Counted from the stretch's first letter, positions 17,337-26,859 are shown. The stretch: DNA of 64,000 nucleotides from Cyclobacterium sp. SYSU L10401 (GCF_010993705.1 NZ_WOFO01000001.1:610598-674597), one strand, 5' to 3'. Notes: generated by a model from the letters alone, not told the origin. Made by a program: numbers and translations.

Positions 17337-18170
17337 ATGGAGTCTACCCTACCCCAGATCATGCAGGTTTTTGACAAATACTATGATGCCGGCAAGGCGG
17401 TGTTTGGTGAGCTTTCTAAAAAAATAAAGTCAAAAAAGGCCCTGGAACTGGAGGATCAATTGTTTTTTCTCAGGTTGTTTTTGTTGGTATTGGATAGGGC
17501 CCATTTTACAGAGAAAAAGCGTGTAGACCTTGCTTTTGGGCCATTCAAGGAATTGTATAAAAACCTCCGGAAAGTACAGCACATCCATATGATACAGGAG
17601 GGATTTGATTTGCATTTTGGAGGAAATAAAGGGCTATATGCAGATTATGGCAAAGTTATTTCAGGAGACAAAAAGCGGATCTATACCCATGTTTATGAAA
17701 TCATCCTTTCCATTCCCCCGCAGGATTGGGAAAATCTGTACCATGATGTCGCCCATTATTCCAGAGGAATGTCTGTATTGACACTCAATACGGCCATCAC
17801 CCAGATCATCAATGAAGAAATAGATTTCTTTTATTTTGATGCCAAAACCAGACTTGACCCACAAACCATTCATGAGATTTTTAAGGGTTTGAAAAAAGTG
17901 ACTTTTCTGGAAAAAATCAGGCTGAATATTGGTTTAAATACCATTTTCACTCCACTGGTGCATGAACAGATCATGGTATTGGAAAGCGAGATGGTCACCT
18001 GGCATAAAAATCAGCTATTGCTTCAACATCTGGGTAACTATCTGGGAAATAAGGAGAAAGTAAGTAAAAAATACCATTCGGTACTTACTCAGGTGCAGAA
18101 AATGCACAAAGGCCTGACCCAAAAGATTGAAGATAGGTGCAGGCAATTATTCATAAATATGCTGCATTAA
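17337..18170 (+). CDS. Conserved-looking helical protein of unknown function
   Basis: A 277-residue protein with no signal peptide or clear membrane segment and almost entirely helical composition rich in Lys, Leu, His and Phe. I do not recognise a family; the repeated basic helices with histidines (KVQHIHMIQEGFDLHFGG) faintly recall CHAD domains, but I cannot support that. It begins 2 bp after the Smr-protein stop, so the two may work together. Its last 4 bp overlap the stop of the convergent PLP enzyme gene. Confidence 0.6.
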   Translation: MESTLPQIMQVFDKYYDAGKAVFGELSKKIKSKKALELEDQLFFLRLFLLVLDRAHFTEKKRVDLAFGPFKELYKNLRKVQHIHMIQEGFDLHFGGNKGLYADYGKVISGDKKRIYTHVYEIILSIPPQDWENLYHDVAHYSRGMSVLTLNTAITQIINEEIDFFYFDAKTRLDPQTIHEIFKGLKKVTFLEKIRLNIGLNTIFTPLVHEQIMVLESEMVTWHKNQLLLQHLGNYLGNKEKVSKKYHSVLTQVQKMHKGLTQKIEDRCRQLFINMLH

Positions 18171-19312
18171 ATGGCTTCCAGGGCCATGGCGATGTCTTTT
18201 TTGAGATCCTCCGCATCTTCAATTCCCACACTCAATCGGATCAGGGAGTCAGACAGTCCTACTTTTTCTCGCTCTTCCTTGGGGATACTGGCATGGGTCA
18301 TGGTAGCTGGATGCCCACAAAGGGATTCTACGCCACCCAATGATTCGGCCAAAACAAAAACCTTAAAATTTCTCAAAACCTTAACGGCATCCTCCAGCTT
18401 GTTATGGATCAGGGTGAAGGATATCATGCCCCCATAATCCCGCATTTGCTTTTTGGCAATGAAGTGGTTGGGATGATCTTCAAATCCCGGCCAATAAACC
18501 TTATCAACCTTAGGGTGATTTTTCAGGTAGGCGGCAATGGTTTTTCCATTCTGGCTGTGTCTTTCCATTCTCAGATGAAGGGTTTTGATTCCCCTAAGCA
18601 CCAGAAAACAGTCCTGGGGTCCGGGCACCGCCCCACATGAATTTTGCATAAAAGCCAGCTCTTCTGCCAGTTTATCGTCTTTCACCACGATGGCCCCCAT
18701 CACTACATCTGAGTGGCCGGCCAGGTATTTGGTTACAGAGTGCATGACCAGGTCGGCACCATCGTCGAGAGGATTTTGAAGAAATGGCGTGGCAAATGTA
18801 TTGTCAACGCCCAGCAATACTCCATGCTTCCGGGATATTTTGCTCAAAGCTTTGATGTCAATGATGTTCATCATGGGATTGGTCGGCGTCTCTGCCCAGA
18901 TGAGTCGGGTATTTTTATTGATCAGGGCTTCTACCTGGGCAGTCTCTTCCATATTGACAAAGTGAAATTTGATGCCATACCTGGAGAAAACTTTGGTAAA
19001 TATCCTGTAGGTGCCGCCATACAAGTCATTGGTACTGATGACCTCATCTCCGGGTTTGAGTAGCTTGAGTATAGCATCTATGGCCGCCATGCCTGATCCA
19101 AAACACAAGCCATGATTCCCGTTTTCAAGGGCTGCCAGGTTGCGTTCCAGTACCTGCCTGGTGGGGTTTTGGGTTCTGGAATATTCGAACCCCTTATGGT
19201 CACCGGGTGCTTTTTGTACGTAGGTGGAGGTTTGAAAGATAGGAGTCATGATGGCTCCGGTACTGGGATCAGGTGCTATGCCTGCATGAATAGCTTTTGT
19301 TCCAAATTTCAT
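18167..19312 (-). CDS. Cystathionine gamma-synthase / gamma-lyase family PLP enzyme
   Basis: A 381-residue Cys/Met-metabolism PLP enzyme. The cofactor lysine is Lys195 in SVTKYLAGHSD; YSRTQNPTR (44-52), the phosphate-binding GSGMAA (72-77) and the closing SLGGVESL with RLSVGIED are classic. Members make or cleave cystathionine in transsulphuration; sequence alone does not separate synthase, gamma-lyase and beta-lyase. I chose the ATG at 19312 (MKFGTKAIHAG), since residues encoded upstream do not match the family. Stand-alone on the minus strand. Confidence 0.93.
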   Translation of the reverse strand: MKFGTKAIHAGIAPDPSTGAIMTPIFQTSTYVQKAPGDHKGFEYSRTQNPTRQVLERNLAALENGNHGLCFGSGMAAIDAILKLLKPGDEVISTNDLYGGTYRIFTKVFSRYGIKFHFVNMEETAQVEALINKNTRLIWAETPTNPMMNIIDIKALSKISRKHGVLLGVDNTFATPFLQNPLDDGADLVMHSVTKYLAGHSDVVMGAIVVKDDKLAEELAFMQNSCGAVPGPQDCFLVLRGIKTLHLRMERHSQNGKTIAAYLKNHPKVDKVYWPGFEDHPNHFIAKKQMRDYGGMISFTLIHNKLEDAVKVLRNFKVFVLAESLGGVESLCGHPATMTHASIPKEEREKVGLSDSLIRLSVGIEDAEDLKKDIAMALEAI

Positions 19313-19380
19313 ATACTGATGGAATAAATTAACAATCAACAGATACTATGGAGGTTTTTGCCTCCTACTGACCGAGCTGA

Positions 19381-19412
19381 TTGAATTAAAGTTGGGATTT
19401 TTTTTAGCTTTG
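19381..19412 (+). promoter_or_regulatory. Promoter for the TVP38-like gene, 7 nt before the start codon
   Basis: TTG at 19381-19383, a 21-nt spacer, and TAGCTTTG at 19405-19412, a perfect TAnnTTTG. The ATG at 19420 is 7 nt after the element, about where transcription should begin, so the mRNA is predicted to be leaderless. Confidence 0.5.
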
Positions 19413-19419
19413 TTCAAAG

Positions 19420-20130
19420 ATGAGTAAAAAACCGCCTATTTTCAAACATTTCTCCCTTATCTATCGCAGAAACCCGATGGTTTTGATCGCTGTTTTTTGG
19501 GCCGGAATCGTTCCCTCCCTGGGCGTGTTGTTTTTGGTACAATGGCTCTACAGAAGTTGGGGAGGCCTGGTAATCCCCCACATTCTTGCTTTCCATACAG
19601 CAATTTCTTATGTTTTAGTGGGAGCATTAATGATGGGTATGGCGCTGATTCCCACTACCTTTTTTTCGGTAATCAGTGGATTTGTTTTTGGATGGGAAGC
19701 CTTTCCCTTTTTGGTTTTATCTTATACCATGGCCAGTGCCATCGGGTACTTGTCAGGAAGGCTTTTGGAAAAAAATAGCCTGGAATGGCTGCTTAAGCCT
19801 TATCCTAAGGCCGAAAAAATCATCGAAGAAAAAAAAGACCGCATGGGTTGGCTGATCTTCTTTGTGCGGATCAGTCCGGTAATTCCCTTTGCCATATCAA
19901 ACCTGGTTTTTGCAATGCTGGATACTGGTCTGAAAAGGGTGCTTTGGTTTGGTCTTTTGGGCATGCTGCCCAGGACATTCCTCGCTTTTTTCACCGGGGT
20001 TTTGGCTGGGGATATTCAGGAGGCACTTCGTGCCAAAACCGCATCCTGGCAGTACCTGGTTATTGCCCTACTTTTGATCATGAGCATTTGGGGTATTTAT
20101 TCGTTTTTCAAAACCAGGAGGTCAAGCTGA
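19420..20130 (+). CDS. TVP38/TMEM64 (VTT/SNARE-associated) family membrane protein
   Basis: A 236-residue inner-membrane protein with about five or six hydrophobic helices (24-45, 56-80, 84-105, 150-170, 195-230). The VTT hallmark FFVRISPVIPFAISNLVFAM near 147-166, followed by FGLLGMLPRTFLAFFTG, identifies the DedA/TVP38 superfamily, some of which act as lipid scramblases or transport undecaprenyl phosphate. The specific role is unknown. The gene converges with the TraB/GumN gene with only 5 bp between stops. Confidence 0.85.
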   Translation: MSKKPPIFKHFSLIYRRNPMVLIAVFWAGIVPSLGVLFLVQWLYRSWGGLVIPHILAFHTAISYVLVGALMMGMALIPTTFFSVISGFVFGWEAFPFLVLSYTMASAIGYLSGRLLEKNSLEWLLKPYPKAEKIIEEKKDRMGWLIFFVRISPVIPFAISNLVFAMLDTGLKRVLWFGLLGMLPRTFLAFFTGVLAGDIQEALRAKTASWQYLVIALLLIMSIWGIYSFFKTRRSS

Positions 20131-20135
20131 AGTAG

Positions 20136-20993
20136 TCAAAGGTACAAACGTTCGACTGAGTAACCTTCTTTTTTTAGCAGCTGGATCAGCCCGCTGTCTC
20201 CGGCCAGATGCCCGGCACCAACAGCAAAAAACATGGATCCTTTTTTCATCATCAGGGCCATGGGATCGATCCAATTCAAATTTCTTTGGTCCAACAGGAC
20301 CTCCTGGTAGTCTTTATATTCCGGGCTTTCAGACACCAGCTGCAAGAGGGCTGAAATATCCTCTTCTTTATAGGATTCAATGAGTTTTTTAAATTCTTTT
20401 TTCCCTTTTTCAAGATTGTCGGCATAGGTGTAAAAACTCCGGTATTGTTCCTCCAATGGAATCAGTTCAAAAAGCGATAGCTGATCATTGACTGACTCCA
20501 AACCCATGATTTCTATGTCGCTCGCTTTGGCGAGATCCATGAGCTCCTTTTCAAAGGCTTTTGTTTCACACTCCAGCAGGTTGGGATAAATCAGTGACAT
20601 CAGGACCATTGGCCGCATGGTTTTGAGCATATCCATGTCCATGCCGGTCCTTTCTTTGAGAAAGGTACGGATTTCCTGGTATTCCTCTTCAGATAGAAAA
20701 TCTGTAATTTTTTGTCCATCTTCATTGTATATGTTGGCCATCATGGTCATTTGCAGGGAGGGGTCGTCCATGTCTATCTCCAATACCAGGGCATTGGCCT
20801 GGGCCAGTTTGTTGCTAACCCGCTCACTCATCAGGTAATCCTGTTCGCAGATCAGGTGGATGGTACCAAATAGATAGGAGGACTTGGTTAAACCATTCCC
20901 CGATATTTTCCAAAAGACACCTTCCTCCTGCCCAATGGCTGAAAATGACCCGATCAGGAAAACACCTGCCACAAAAATCAACTTCTTTAACAT
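20136..20993 (-). CDS. TraB/GumN family protein
   Basis: A 285-residue exported protein: signal peptide MLKKLIFVAGVFLIGSFSAIGQ, then the TraB/GumN landmarks LFGTIHL (41-47), LVLEIDMDD, and the C-terminal MFFAVGAGHLAGDSGLIQLL. Distant relatives (Tiki) are metalloproteases, and conserved GxIH and GAGH motifs are the proposed metal ligands. The bacterial function is unknown. I start at 20993 because that gives a proper signal peptide; a longer frame would overlap the upstream RluA-type gene. Confidence 0.85.
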   Translation of the reverse strand: MLKKLIFVAGVFLIGSFSAIGQEEGVFWKISGNGLTKSSYLFGTIHLICEQDYLMSERVSNKLAQANALVLEIDMDDPSLQMTMMANIYNEDGQKITDFLSEEEYQEIRTFLKERTGMDMDMLKTMRPMVLMSLIYPNLLECETKAFEKELMDLAKASDIEIMGLESVNDQLSLFELIPLEEQYRSFYTYADNLEKGKKEFKKLIESYKEEDISALLQLVSESPEYKDYQEVLLDQRNLNWIDPMALMMKKGSMFFAVGAGHLAGDSGLIQLLKKEGYSVERLYL

Positions 20994-21021
20994 ATTATTC
21001 TCCTCCCTTACAGTGAAATAT

Positions 21022-21753
21022 TCAGCCGCTGAATGTATTGTCCAGGTGGCGATCACTTGATTTGATATTTTCAAACTCCAAAAACTGTTCCCAAAAGGGT
21101 TCCTCCGGTAAAGCTGCTCTCAAGAATACCTTTTCCTTCTTGACCGGATGAATAAAAACCAAATGAAATGCATGGAGGTTAATGCTTAAGTCTGCATTGG
21201 CCTTCGCAAAGCCATATTTTACATCCCCCCTGATAGGACAGCCTATGGCGGCCAACTGCACCCTTAACTGATGGGGCCTTCCTGTCACCGGGCGAAGTTC
21301 TACCAACCAATGGTCGTTGAGTTTGCCCATCCTTTTGAGACTTAATTCGGCTTTTTTGGATTCGGGAACCTCTTTTTCAAATGCTTTGGATATGTTTTTC
21401 TCATTGTCTTTAACGAGCCAATGGGTCAGTTTGGCCATCTCTTCCCTCGGTTTCTTTTTGACTATGGCCCAGTAGACTTTATGAATTTCCCTTTTTCGAA
21501 ACATGCTGCTCATACGCTCCAGGGCCTTGGAAGTCCTGGCAAAAACCACGATTCCACTTACCGGCCGGTCAAGGCGGTGCACGGGATGAAGAAATACCGC
21601 TCCGGGCTTCTGGTATTTATTGGCAATATAATCCTTGCAATAATCAGTCAGCGTTTTGTCACCTGTTTTATCACCCTGCACCAGAATTCCGGCAGATTTA
21701 TTGACTACCAGAAGGTGGTTGTCTTCAAATATTACATTGAAAGGCTTTTTCAT
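21022..21753 (-). CDS. RluA-family pseudouridine synthase
   Basis: Isomerises specific uridines in RNA to pseudouridine. The 243-residue protein has the catalytic motif HRLDRPVSG with Asp62, an N-terminal EDNHLLVVNKSAGILVQG strand and the TGRPHQLRVQLAAIGCPIRGD segment. It lacks an S4 domain, so it belongs to the short RluA/RluC-like group; the target site (rRNA or tRNA) cannot be read from the sequence. It follows prfC by 20 bp on the same strand, so two translation-related genes are likely co-transcribed. Confidence 0.92.
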   Translation of the reverse strand: MKKPFNVIFEDNHLLVVNKSAGILVQGDKTGDKTLTDYCKDYIANKYQKPGAVFLHPVHRLDRPVSGIVVFARTSKALERMSSMFRKREIHKVYWAIVKKKPREEMAKLTHWLVKDNEKNISKAFEKEVPESKKAELSLKRMGKLNDHWLVELRPVTGRPHQLRVQLAAIGCPIRGDVKYGFAKANADLSINLHAFHLVFIHPVKKEKVFLRAALPEEPFWEQFLEFENIKSSDRHLDNTFSG

Positions 21754-21773
21754 TTGAAAGTAGCGTTGGCAGA

Positions 21774-23354
21774 TTAAAGTTCTGATGTGTAATGAAATTC
21801 GATATCAGGAAAATTGTCCTGAACCATTTGCAACCAGGCTTTGCTTTCGGCCATGAATACCAGTTTTCCGTCTTTATCCCTGGCAATGTGTCTTTGCTTT
21901 GACCGGACAAATTCATCCAGTTTCTTTTTGTCCTTACTTTGAATCCAACAGGCCTTGTACAGGTTCATTGGAATAAAGTCCGCCGTGGCGTTGTATTCGT
22001 TTTTTAACCTGAACTGGATCACTTCAAACTGCAGCTGGCCCACTGTTCCGACCACTTTTCTGGACCCGATTTCAAAGGTAAACAATTGGGCTACACCCTC
22101 CTCCATCAATTGCTGTAAACCTTTGTCAAGCTGTTTGGTCTTCATGGCGTCTTTATTGACCACTTCACGAAATATTTCCGGAGAAAAACTGGGGATACCC
22201 TTAAACTGCAGTTGCTCTCCATCGGTTATGGTATCTCCTATTTTAAGGTTACCTGTATCGTAAAGACCTACTATGTCACCTGGGAAAGCTTCCTCAATAA
22301 TTTCCTTGTCCTGTGCCATAAATGAGGTGACATTGGAAAAACGAAGGGCTTTGGGTCCCCTCACATGATTGTAGGGTTTATTCCGTTCAAATCGTCCAGA
22401 ACATATCCTCAGAAAAGCAATCCGGTTGCGGTGCTTGGGATCCATATTGGCGTGGATTTTAAAAATAAAGCCTGTGAATTTTTCCTCATCAGGTTTTACT
22501 TCCCGTTCTTCTGTCAACCTGCTTTTTGGACCGGGAGCTATTTGAATAAAGGTATCCAGCATTTCCTTTACTCCAAAATTATTTACCGCCGAACCGAAAA
22601 ATACAGGGGCCACTTTGCCCTCCAGGTATTCCTTGGGGTCAAAATCCGGGTATACCCCTTCTATCAGGTCTACATCCTCCCGGAGTTGGTCGGCCAGACT
22701 TTTTCCAATCATTTCATCCAATTCGCCGGCATTCAGGTCAGCTATTGTTATCCTGTCATCACTTATTTTGCGCTGGCTGGGGGTAAACAGGTTTAATTGT
22801 TTGTCATAAAGGTTGTACACCCCTTTAAAGGATTTCCCCATGGAAATGGGCCAGGATAAGGGCCTTACCTTTATATTTAGTTTTTGTTCCACCTCGTCCA
22901 AGAGGTCATAGGGATCCTGACCTTCCCTATCCAATTTGTTGATAAAGCAAATGACCGGAGTTTTTCTCATCCGGCAAACCTCCATTAATTTTTCGGTTTG
23001 AATTTCTACTCCTTTGACACAGTCAATGACCATGATAACGGAGTCTACCGCAGTAAGTGTACGGTAGGTGTCTTCTGCAAAATCCTGGTGACCTGGAGTA
23101 TCCAGCAAGTTGATTTTCTGCCCTTTGTATTCAAACCCCATCACGGAAGTAGCCACAGAAATACCTCTTTGTTTCTCAATTTCCATCCAGTCAGACTTGG
23201 TGGCCGTATCGATTTTATTTGACTTTACAGCTCCCGCAGTTTTGATGGCACCTCCAAATAACAGCATCTTCTCTGTAAGCGTAGTTTTTCCTGCATCTGG
23301 GTGGGCGATGATTCCAAAGGTTTTTCTTTTAGCAATCTCTTGTGTCAGGTTCAT
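21774..23354 (-). CDS. prfC: Peptide chain release factor 3
   Basis: GTPase that recycles release factors 1 and 2 from the ribosome after termination. The 526-residue length is normal for RF3. G motifs: AHPDAGKTT (17-25), DTPGHQDF, and NKLDREG; the RF3-specific [14 protein letters not shown] switch region and the [15 protein letters not shown]-terminal segment separate it from EF-G. First gene of a minus-strand unit with the RluA-type synthase; a TACCTTTG promoter element precedes it. Confidence 0.96.
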   Translation of the reverse strand: MNLTQEIAKRKTFGIIAHPDAGKTTLTEKMLLFGGAIKTAGAVKSNKIDTATKSDWMEIEKQRGISVATSVMGFEYKGQKINLLDTPGHQDFAEDTYRTLTAVDSVIMVIDCVKGVEIQTEKLMEVCRMRKTPVICFINKLDREGQDPYDLLDEVEQKLNIKVRPLSWPISMGKSFKGVYNLYDKQLNLFTPSQRKISDDRITIADLNAGELDEMIGKSLADQLREDVDLIEGVYPDFDPKEYLEGKVAPVFFGSAVNNFGVKEMLDTFIQIAPGPKSRLTEEREVKPDEEKFTGFIFKIHANMDPKHRNRIAFLRICSGRFERNKPYNHVRGPKALRFSNVTSFMAQDKEIIEEAFPGDIVGLYDTGNLKIGDTITDGEQLQFKGIPSFSPEIFREVVNKDAMKTKQLDKGLQQLMEEGVAQLFTFEIGSRKVVGTVGQLQFEVIQFRLKNEYNATADFIPMNLYKACWIQSKDKKKLDEFVRSKQRHIARDKDGKLVFMAESKAWLQMVQDNFPDIEFHYTSEL

Positions 23355-23377
23355 GGTACTTAGGCGTTTTCAGCCTG

Positions 23378-23385
23378 CAAAGGTA
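23378..23385 (-). promoter_or_regulatory. TAnnTTTG promoter element upstream of prfC
   Basis: CAAAGGTA on the plus strand reads TACCTTTG on the minus strand, 23 nt upstream of the prfC ATG. No convincing -33 TTTG at the usual spacing. Confidence 0.4.
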
Positions 23386-23462
23386 CAGAAATCCCACGAG
23401 ATTCCTGAAAGATATACCGGAGCCGGTAATTTTTTTACCTGGGGAATGGTCAGTTTTGTTTG

Positions 23463-23492
23463 TTTGGTCAAATTGATTTAATTTTACCTTTG
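23463..23492 (+). promoter_or_regulatory. Promoter for the 23506 gene
   Basis: TTTG at 23463-23466, an 18-nt spacer and TACCTTTG at 23485-23492: both Bacteroidota promoter elements at near-standard spacing. The predicted start of transcription (about 23498) leaves a leader of less than 10 nt before the ATG at 23506 and rules out the alternative TTG start at 23497. Confidence 0.55.
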
Positions 23493-23505
23493 TCTTTTGC
23501 TTAAA

Positions 23506-24060
23506 ATGAACACATTAGAAAACTTCTTTCACCGGTTTTTCAAATTTATCTGGAATGCTATTTTTGTCATAACCTACCCTGTTTTGGCTACGTTTGGGCT
23601 GGTATTTATCGGCATCACCTATTTTTTTTCATGGATATCCTCTTTTTTGGCAAGATTTAGCCGGACGGTTCCCCGGGAGGAGGGTAAAGTGGATTGGAAA
23701 AGTCTGAGTGAGGAATCTGATCTTATAGAAGGAAAGCTTCACAAACAGATTATATTTGGCCCGGAATGCTATCAGCTGAGAAGAAAGGACGGCATTCCTT
23801 CTGTCATTGAAGATCATGTTTTTGGAAAAAAGGTGAACGTACTCAAGGAAGGTTGGTTATTGGAAAAATGGAATACAACAGAATTGGCACAAATCCCGGA
23901 TTTTGACATTTGTCTCTATCAACCAGATACCGATAAATTGACCAGGTTGGCCAATATCAAGTGTTTTGACTGGCACATCTCTGAGAAGAAGGAGGAGTTT
24001 TTGTGTTTAAAGTGGTTTGATGGTACCCAGGGAGGAGAACTCAAGGTAGCCATTGCCTGA
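23506..24060 (+). CDS. Membrane-anchored protein of unknown function
   Basis: A 184-residue protein with an N-terminal hydrophobic region (about 12-47: FKFIWNAIFVITYPVLATFG, then a second stretch) that should anchor it, followed by a soluble domain rich in Glu, Lys and Trp. No family recognised. The ATG at 23506 is supported by the promoter position. The stop codon overlaps the ATG of the next gene (TGATG), so it is translationally coupled to the TIGR02757 protein. Confidence 0.65.
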   Translation: MNTLENFFHRFFKFIWNAIFVITYPVLATFGLVFIGITYFFSWISSFLARFSRTVPREEGKVDWKSLSEESDLIEGKLHKQIIFGPECYQLRRKDGIPSVIEDHVFGKKVNVLKEGWLLEKWNTTELAQIPDFDICLYQPDTDKLTRLANIKCFDWHISEKKEEFLCLKWFDGTQGGELKVAIA

Positions 24061-24863
24061 TGGAGGACCTGAAAGATTTTTTGGAAGAAAAGGTAATTTT
24101 ATATAATCGACCAGAATTTGTTGAAAATGATCCCATTTCTATACCCCATCTTTTCAGTAAAAAGCAGGACATAGAGATTGCCGGTTTCTTTGCAGCCATT
24201 TTGGCCTGGGGTCAGCGCAAAACGATCATCAACAAGAGCATTGAGCTCATGAAGATGATGGACAATAGTCCCCATGAGTTTATGCTGCATCATTCTGAAA
24301 ATGACCTTAAGCCTTTCGTTAATTTCAGGCACCGCACTTTCAATGATATTGACACACTCTACTTCATTGACTTTTTTTCCCGGTATTACAGGAATCATGA
24401 TAGCCTCGAAACAGCATTTATTCAGGGCTGGTCACCGGATAAGGATGCGATGGAGGTATTGTTGGATAATTTTCACCAAACCTTTTTTGATGCTCCCCAC
24501 GCTCCCCAAAGGACCAGAAAGCATGTAGCCACTCCCAGCCGAAAGGCAGCCTGCAAAAGGATCAATATGTTTTTGCGTTGGATGGTGAGAAAGGACAGCA
24601 TGGGGGTGGACTTTGGGATCTGGAACACCATCACCCCGGCTCAGCTGGTCTGTCCCTGTGATTTACATGTGGATAGGGTGGGCCGGACCCTCGGTTTGAT
24701 CCAGAGAAAGCAAACCGACTGGCAGACGGCCATGGAGCTTACCCGAAATCTAAGGGATTTGGATCCATTGGATCCTGTGAAGTATGACTTTGCCTTGTTT
24801 GGATTGGGAGTGATGGAAAAAACGGAAGCAAATCAACCGGCCAGGTTGAATAGAAATAAATGA
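24060..24863 (+). CDS. TIGR02757 family protein
   Basis: A 267-residue cytoplasmic protein of the TIGR02757 family, which is nearly restricted to Bacteroidota and a few other groups and has no known function. Recognisable segments are AGFFAAILAWGQRKTIINKS (41-60), DNSPHEFML, FRHRTFNDIDTLYFI, the KRINMFLRWMVRKD motif and PCDLHVDRVGRTLGLI. The helical layout with a lone conserved Lys and Asp resembles helix-hairpin-helix DNA glycosylases, but that is only a suggestion. Coupled to the preceding membrane protein; converges with pyrE. Confidence 0.88.
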   Translation: MEDLKDFLEEKVILYNRPEFVENDPISIPHLFSKKQDIEIAGFFAAILAWGQRKTIINKSIELMKMMDNSPHEFMLHHSENDLKPFVNFRHRTFNDIDTLYFIDFFSRYYRNHDSLETAFIQGWSPDKDAMEVLLDNFHQTFFDAPHAPQRTRKHVATPSRKAACKRINMFLRWMVRKDSMGVDFGIWNTITPAQLVCPCDLHVDRVGRTLGLIQRKQTDWQTAMELTRNLRDLDPLDPVKYDFALFGLGVMEKTEANQPARLNRNK

Positions 24864-24996
24864 TTATAACTTGGAAATACGCCAGCGGTCCTATCCTTAA
24901 CGAACTGGACCCACCAGTAGATGGCTGACAGCAGCAAGGTGTAAAGTAGCTAGAAACAGCCATATCCGGTAGCAGGTCAGGATAGGGAAATGGAAC

Positions 24997-25641
24997 TCAG
25001 GGATGCCAGGTATCCGGTCCTTTTCTCCAGGCTGTCAAGGCAGTCATGTCACTGTCAGAGATGTAGCCCTTGGCCAATGCCTGGGGAAGCATGGATGCAT
25101 AATCACTCAGACATATCAATTTCACTCCTTCTTTGGCAAAATTTTGCTGGGCCAGGTCGAAGCCATATGTGAATATAGCGACCATTCCCAGCACATTAAA
25201 GCCCGCATTTTTAAGGTCATTCACAGCTTTCAGGGAGCTTCCACCCGTAGAGACCAGGTCTTCAACCACTACCACTTTTTGGCCTGGGGTAATTTTTCCT
25301 TCGATCATGTTTTCCATTCCATGTCCTTTGGCTTTGGAGCGCACATAGACAAATGGAAGGTCCAGCTTGTCAGCAATCAATACTCCCTGGGGAATCCCTG
25401 CAGTGGCCACTCCTGCCACTGCTTCGATGTTTAAGAAGTGGGTTTGAATGGCTTTGGTCAGCTTTTCCAGAATAAGTTTTCTCACTTCAGGATAGGAGAG
25501 AGACAGCCTGTTGTCACAGTATATCGGGGACTTCCAGCCGGAGGCCCAGGAAAAGGGGTTTTGAGGAGAAAGTTTGATGGCATTGATTTCCAGAAGCTTT
25601 TTGGAAATGAGGGAAGCAGTATTCGGTTCATAAATTTCCAT
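24997..25641 (-). CDS. pyrE: Orotate phosphoribosyltransferase
   Basis: Transfers the ribose-5-phosphate of PRPP to orotate, giving OMP in pyrimidine synthesis. The 214-residue protein has the PRPP-binding loop VVVVEDLVSTGGSS near 117-130, YCDNRLSLSYPEVR and VYVRSKAKGHGMENMIEG, all typical of bacterial OPRTase. It is transcribed divergently from the Nudix gene at 25725, with 83 bp between starts, and converges with the TIGR02757 gene across a 133-bp spacer in which I see nothing coding. Confidence 0.96.
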   Translation of the reverse strand: MEIYEPNTASLISKKLLEINAIKLSPQNPFSWASGWKSPIYCDNRLSLSYPEVRKLILEKLTKAIQTHFLNIEAVAGVATAGIPQGVLIADKLDLPFVYVRSKAKGHGMENMIEGKITPGQKVVVVEDLVSTGGSSLKAVNDLKNAGFNVLGMVAIFTYGFDLAQQNFAKEGVKLICLSDYASMLPQALAKGYISDSDMTALTAWRKGPDTWHP

Positions 25642-25724
25642 AGGTTAAAATTAACCAATTAATGTTTATTGAAGGTTGTAGGGCCTGAAAAAAAAATGCA
25701 TTTTTGAAAAAACATGCCTTGATT

Positions 25725-26414
25725 ATGAAAATTTTCATCAATGATAAGCCGCTGGATTTGGTAGCCTCCCTGGACTTTCTGCCAAAGAAATCTTTTGAGT
25801 GTATCTATGATAACCCAAAAGAATTACCGGCTACCATTGATTTTCATGATGATGTACTGATTAAAAACCCGTCCAGGGATATCATTGTCCGCTTACTCTA
25901 CCTGATGCGCACCAGGAAGTTAAAAAACCTGGACAGCATTACACTGGTAACCAGCGAAAAGAAGGCCTTAAAAAAATTTATCAAGAGCAGGTTTGTGATC
26001 ATCAAAGCTGCCGGAGGTTTGGTGACCAAAGCAGATAAAATTTTATTTATCTACAGACTTGGTAAGTGGGACTTGCCAAAGGGAAAATTTGAGAAAAAAG
26101 AATCTCCGGCCATGTGTGCCATCAGAGAGGTGGAGGAAGAATGCAACATTCAGGTAAATATCAGGGAGCCCATTTGTAAAACCTGGCATACCTACACCCA
26201 AAACCGGAAAAGCATTTTGAAAAAAACCTATTGGTACAGCATGAATTGCCTGAGTGATACCAAAATGAAACCGCAGACAGAAGAGGGCATTTTAGATGTG
26301 AAATGGTTGAACCACCAGGAAGCGAAGGTAGCCCTGATTAATTCTTATCCCTCCATGAGGTATTTATACAAGCGGTTTTTAAAGCTTCATCCAGCTATAC
26401 ATCAGACGTTATAG
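25725..26414 (+). CDS. Nudix hydrolase with N-terminal extension
   Basis: A 229-residue protein: an N-terminal domain of about 95 residues (MKIFINDKPLDL and on) of unknown role, then a Nudix domain from about 97. The Nudix box is GKFEKKE-x7-REVEEECNI, where the usual Gly of ExGU is Asn; the catalytic REVEEE is intact, so hydrolysis of a nucleoside-diphosphate-linked substrate is likely. Start chosen at the ATG 25725 rather than a TTG at 25704. Divergent from pyrE; its last 13 bp overlap the end of coaD. Confidence 0.85.
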   Translation: MKIFINDKPLDLVASLDFLPKKSFECIYDNPKELPATIDFHDDVLIKNPSRDIIVRLLYLMRTRKLKNLDSITLVTSEKKALKKFIKSRFVIIKAAGGLVTKADKILFIYRLGKWDLPKGKFEKKESPAMCAIREVEEECNIQVNIREPICKTWHTYTQNRKSILKKTYWYSMNCLSDTKMKPQTEEGILDVKWLNHQEAKVALINSYPSMRYLYKRFLKLHPAIHQTL

Positions 26415-26857
26415 GGGAGAAATTTATCGACATTTCCTCCATACCGGTGTACTTCCCTGATGATGGTAGAACTGATGGCGGCATATTCCGGAGAGGTAAT
26501 GAGGAAGACGGTTTCCAATTCTTCATTCAAATAGCGATTCATCTGACTGATGGTGTTTTCGTATTCGAAATCAGTGGTGTTTCTAAGTCCCCTGAGTAAG
26601 TACTTTGCCTGATGGGATTTTGCAAGAGAAGATGTCAACTCATTGTAGACTACAACTTTAACATTAGGCAGTTGGGTGTAAATGGATTTTATCTTTCCTA
26701 CCATCAGGTCGATGTCAAAATACCTGTTTTTTTTGGTGGTGTTGTGTCCGACACTGATGATGATTTCATCAAAGATGTTTAAGCCCCTCAGTACAATATC
26801 ATGGTGTCCTTTCGTATAGGGATCAAAAGAACCAGGGAAAAGTGCTATTTTTTTCAT
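26402..26857 (-). CDS. coaD: Pantetheine-phosphate adenylyltransferase
   Basis: Adenylates 4'-phosphopantetheine to dephospho-CoA, the penultimate step of coenzyme A synthesis. The 151-residue protein opens with MKKIALFPGSFDPYTKGH, carrying the nucleotidyltransferase (T/H)xGH motif at 15-18, and closes with ISSTIIRE, the second nucleotide-binding motif. RNTTDFEYE is the usual hexamer-contact region. Start set at 26857 to match the family; it lies 2 bp after the DUF3822 stop, so the genes are co-transcribed. Confidence 0.96.
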   Translation of the reverse strand: MKKIALFPGSFDPYTKGHHDIVLRGLNIFDEIIISVGHNTTKKNRYFDIDLMVGKIKSIYTQLPNVKVVVYNELTSSLAKSHQAKYLLRGLRNTTDFEYENTISQMNRYLNEELETVFLITSPEYAAISSTIIREVHRYGGNVDKFLPYNV

Positions 26858-26859
26858 CG

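Noticed and set aside
20994-21074. 27-residue N-terminal extension of the TraB/GumN protein
   Set aside because: It would overlap the RluA-type gene and put a non-signal sequence ahead of a clear signal peptide.
24864-24996. Possible structured RNA between TIGR02757 and pyrE (CCTATCC/GGATAGG arms)
   Set aside because: The arms are only 7 bp, 83 nt apart, with no support from other pairing.
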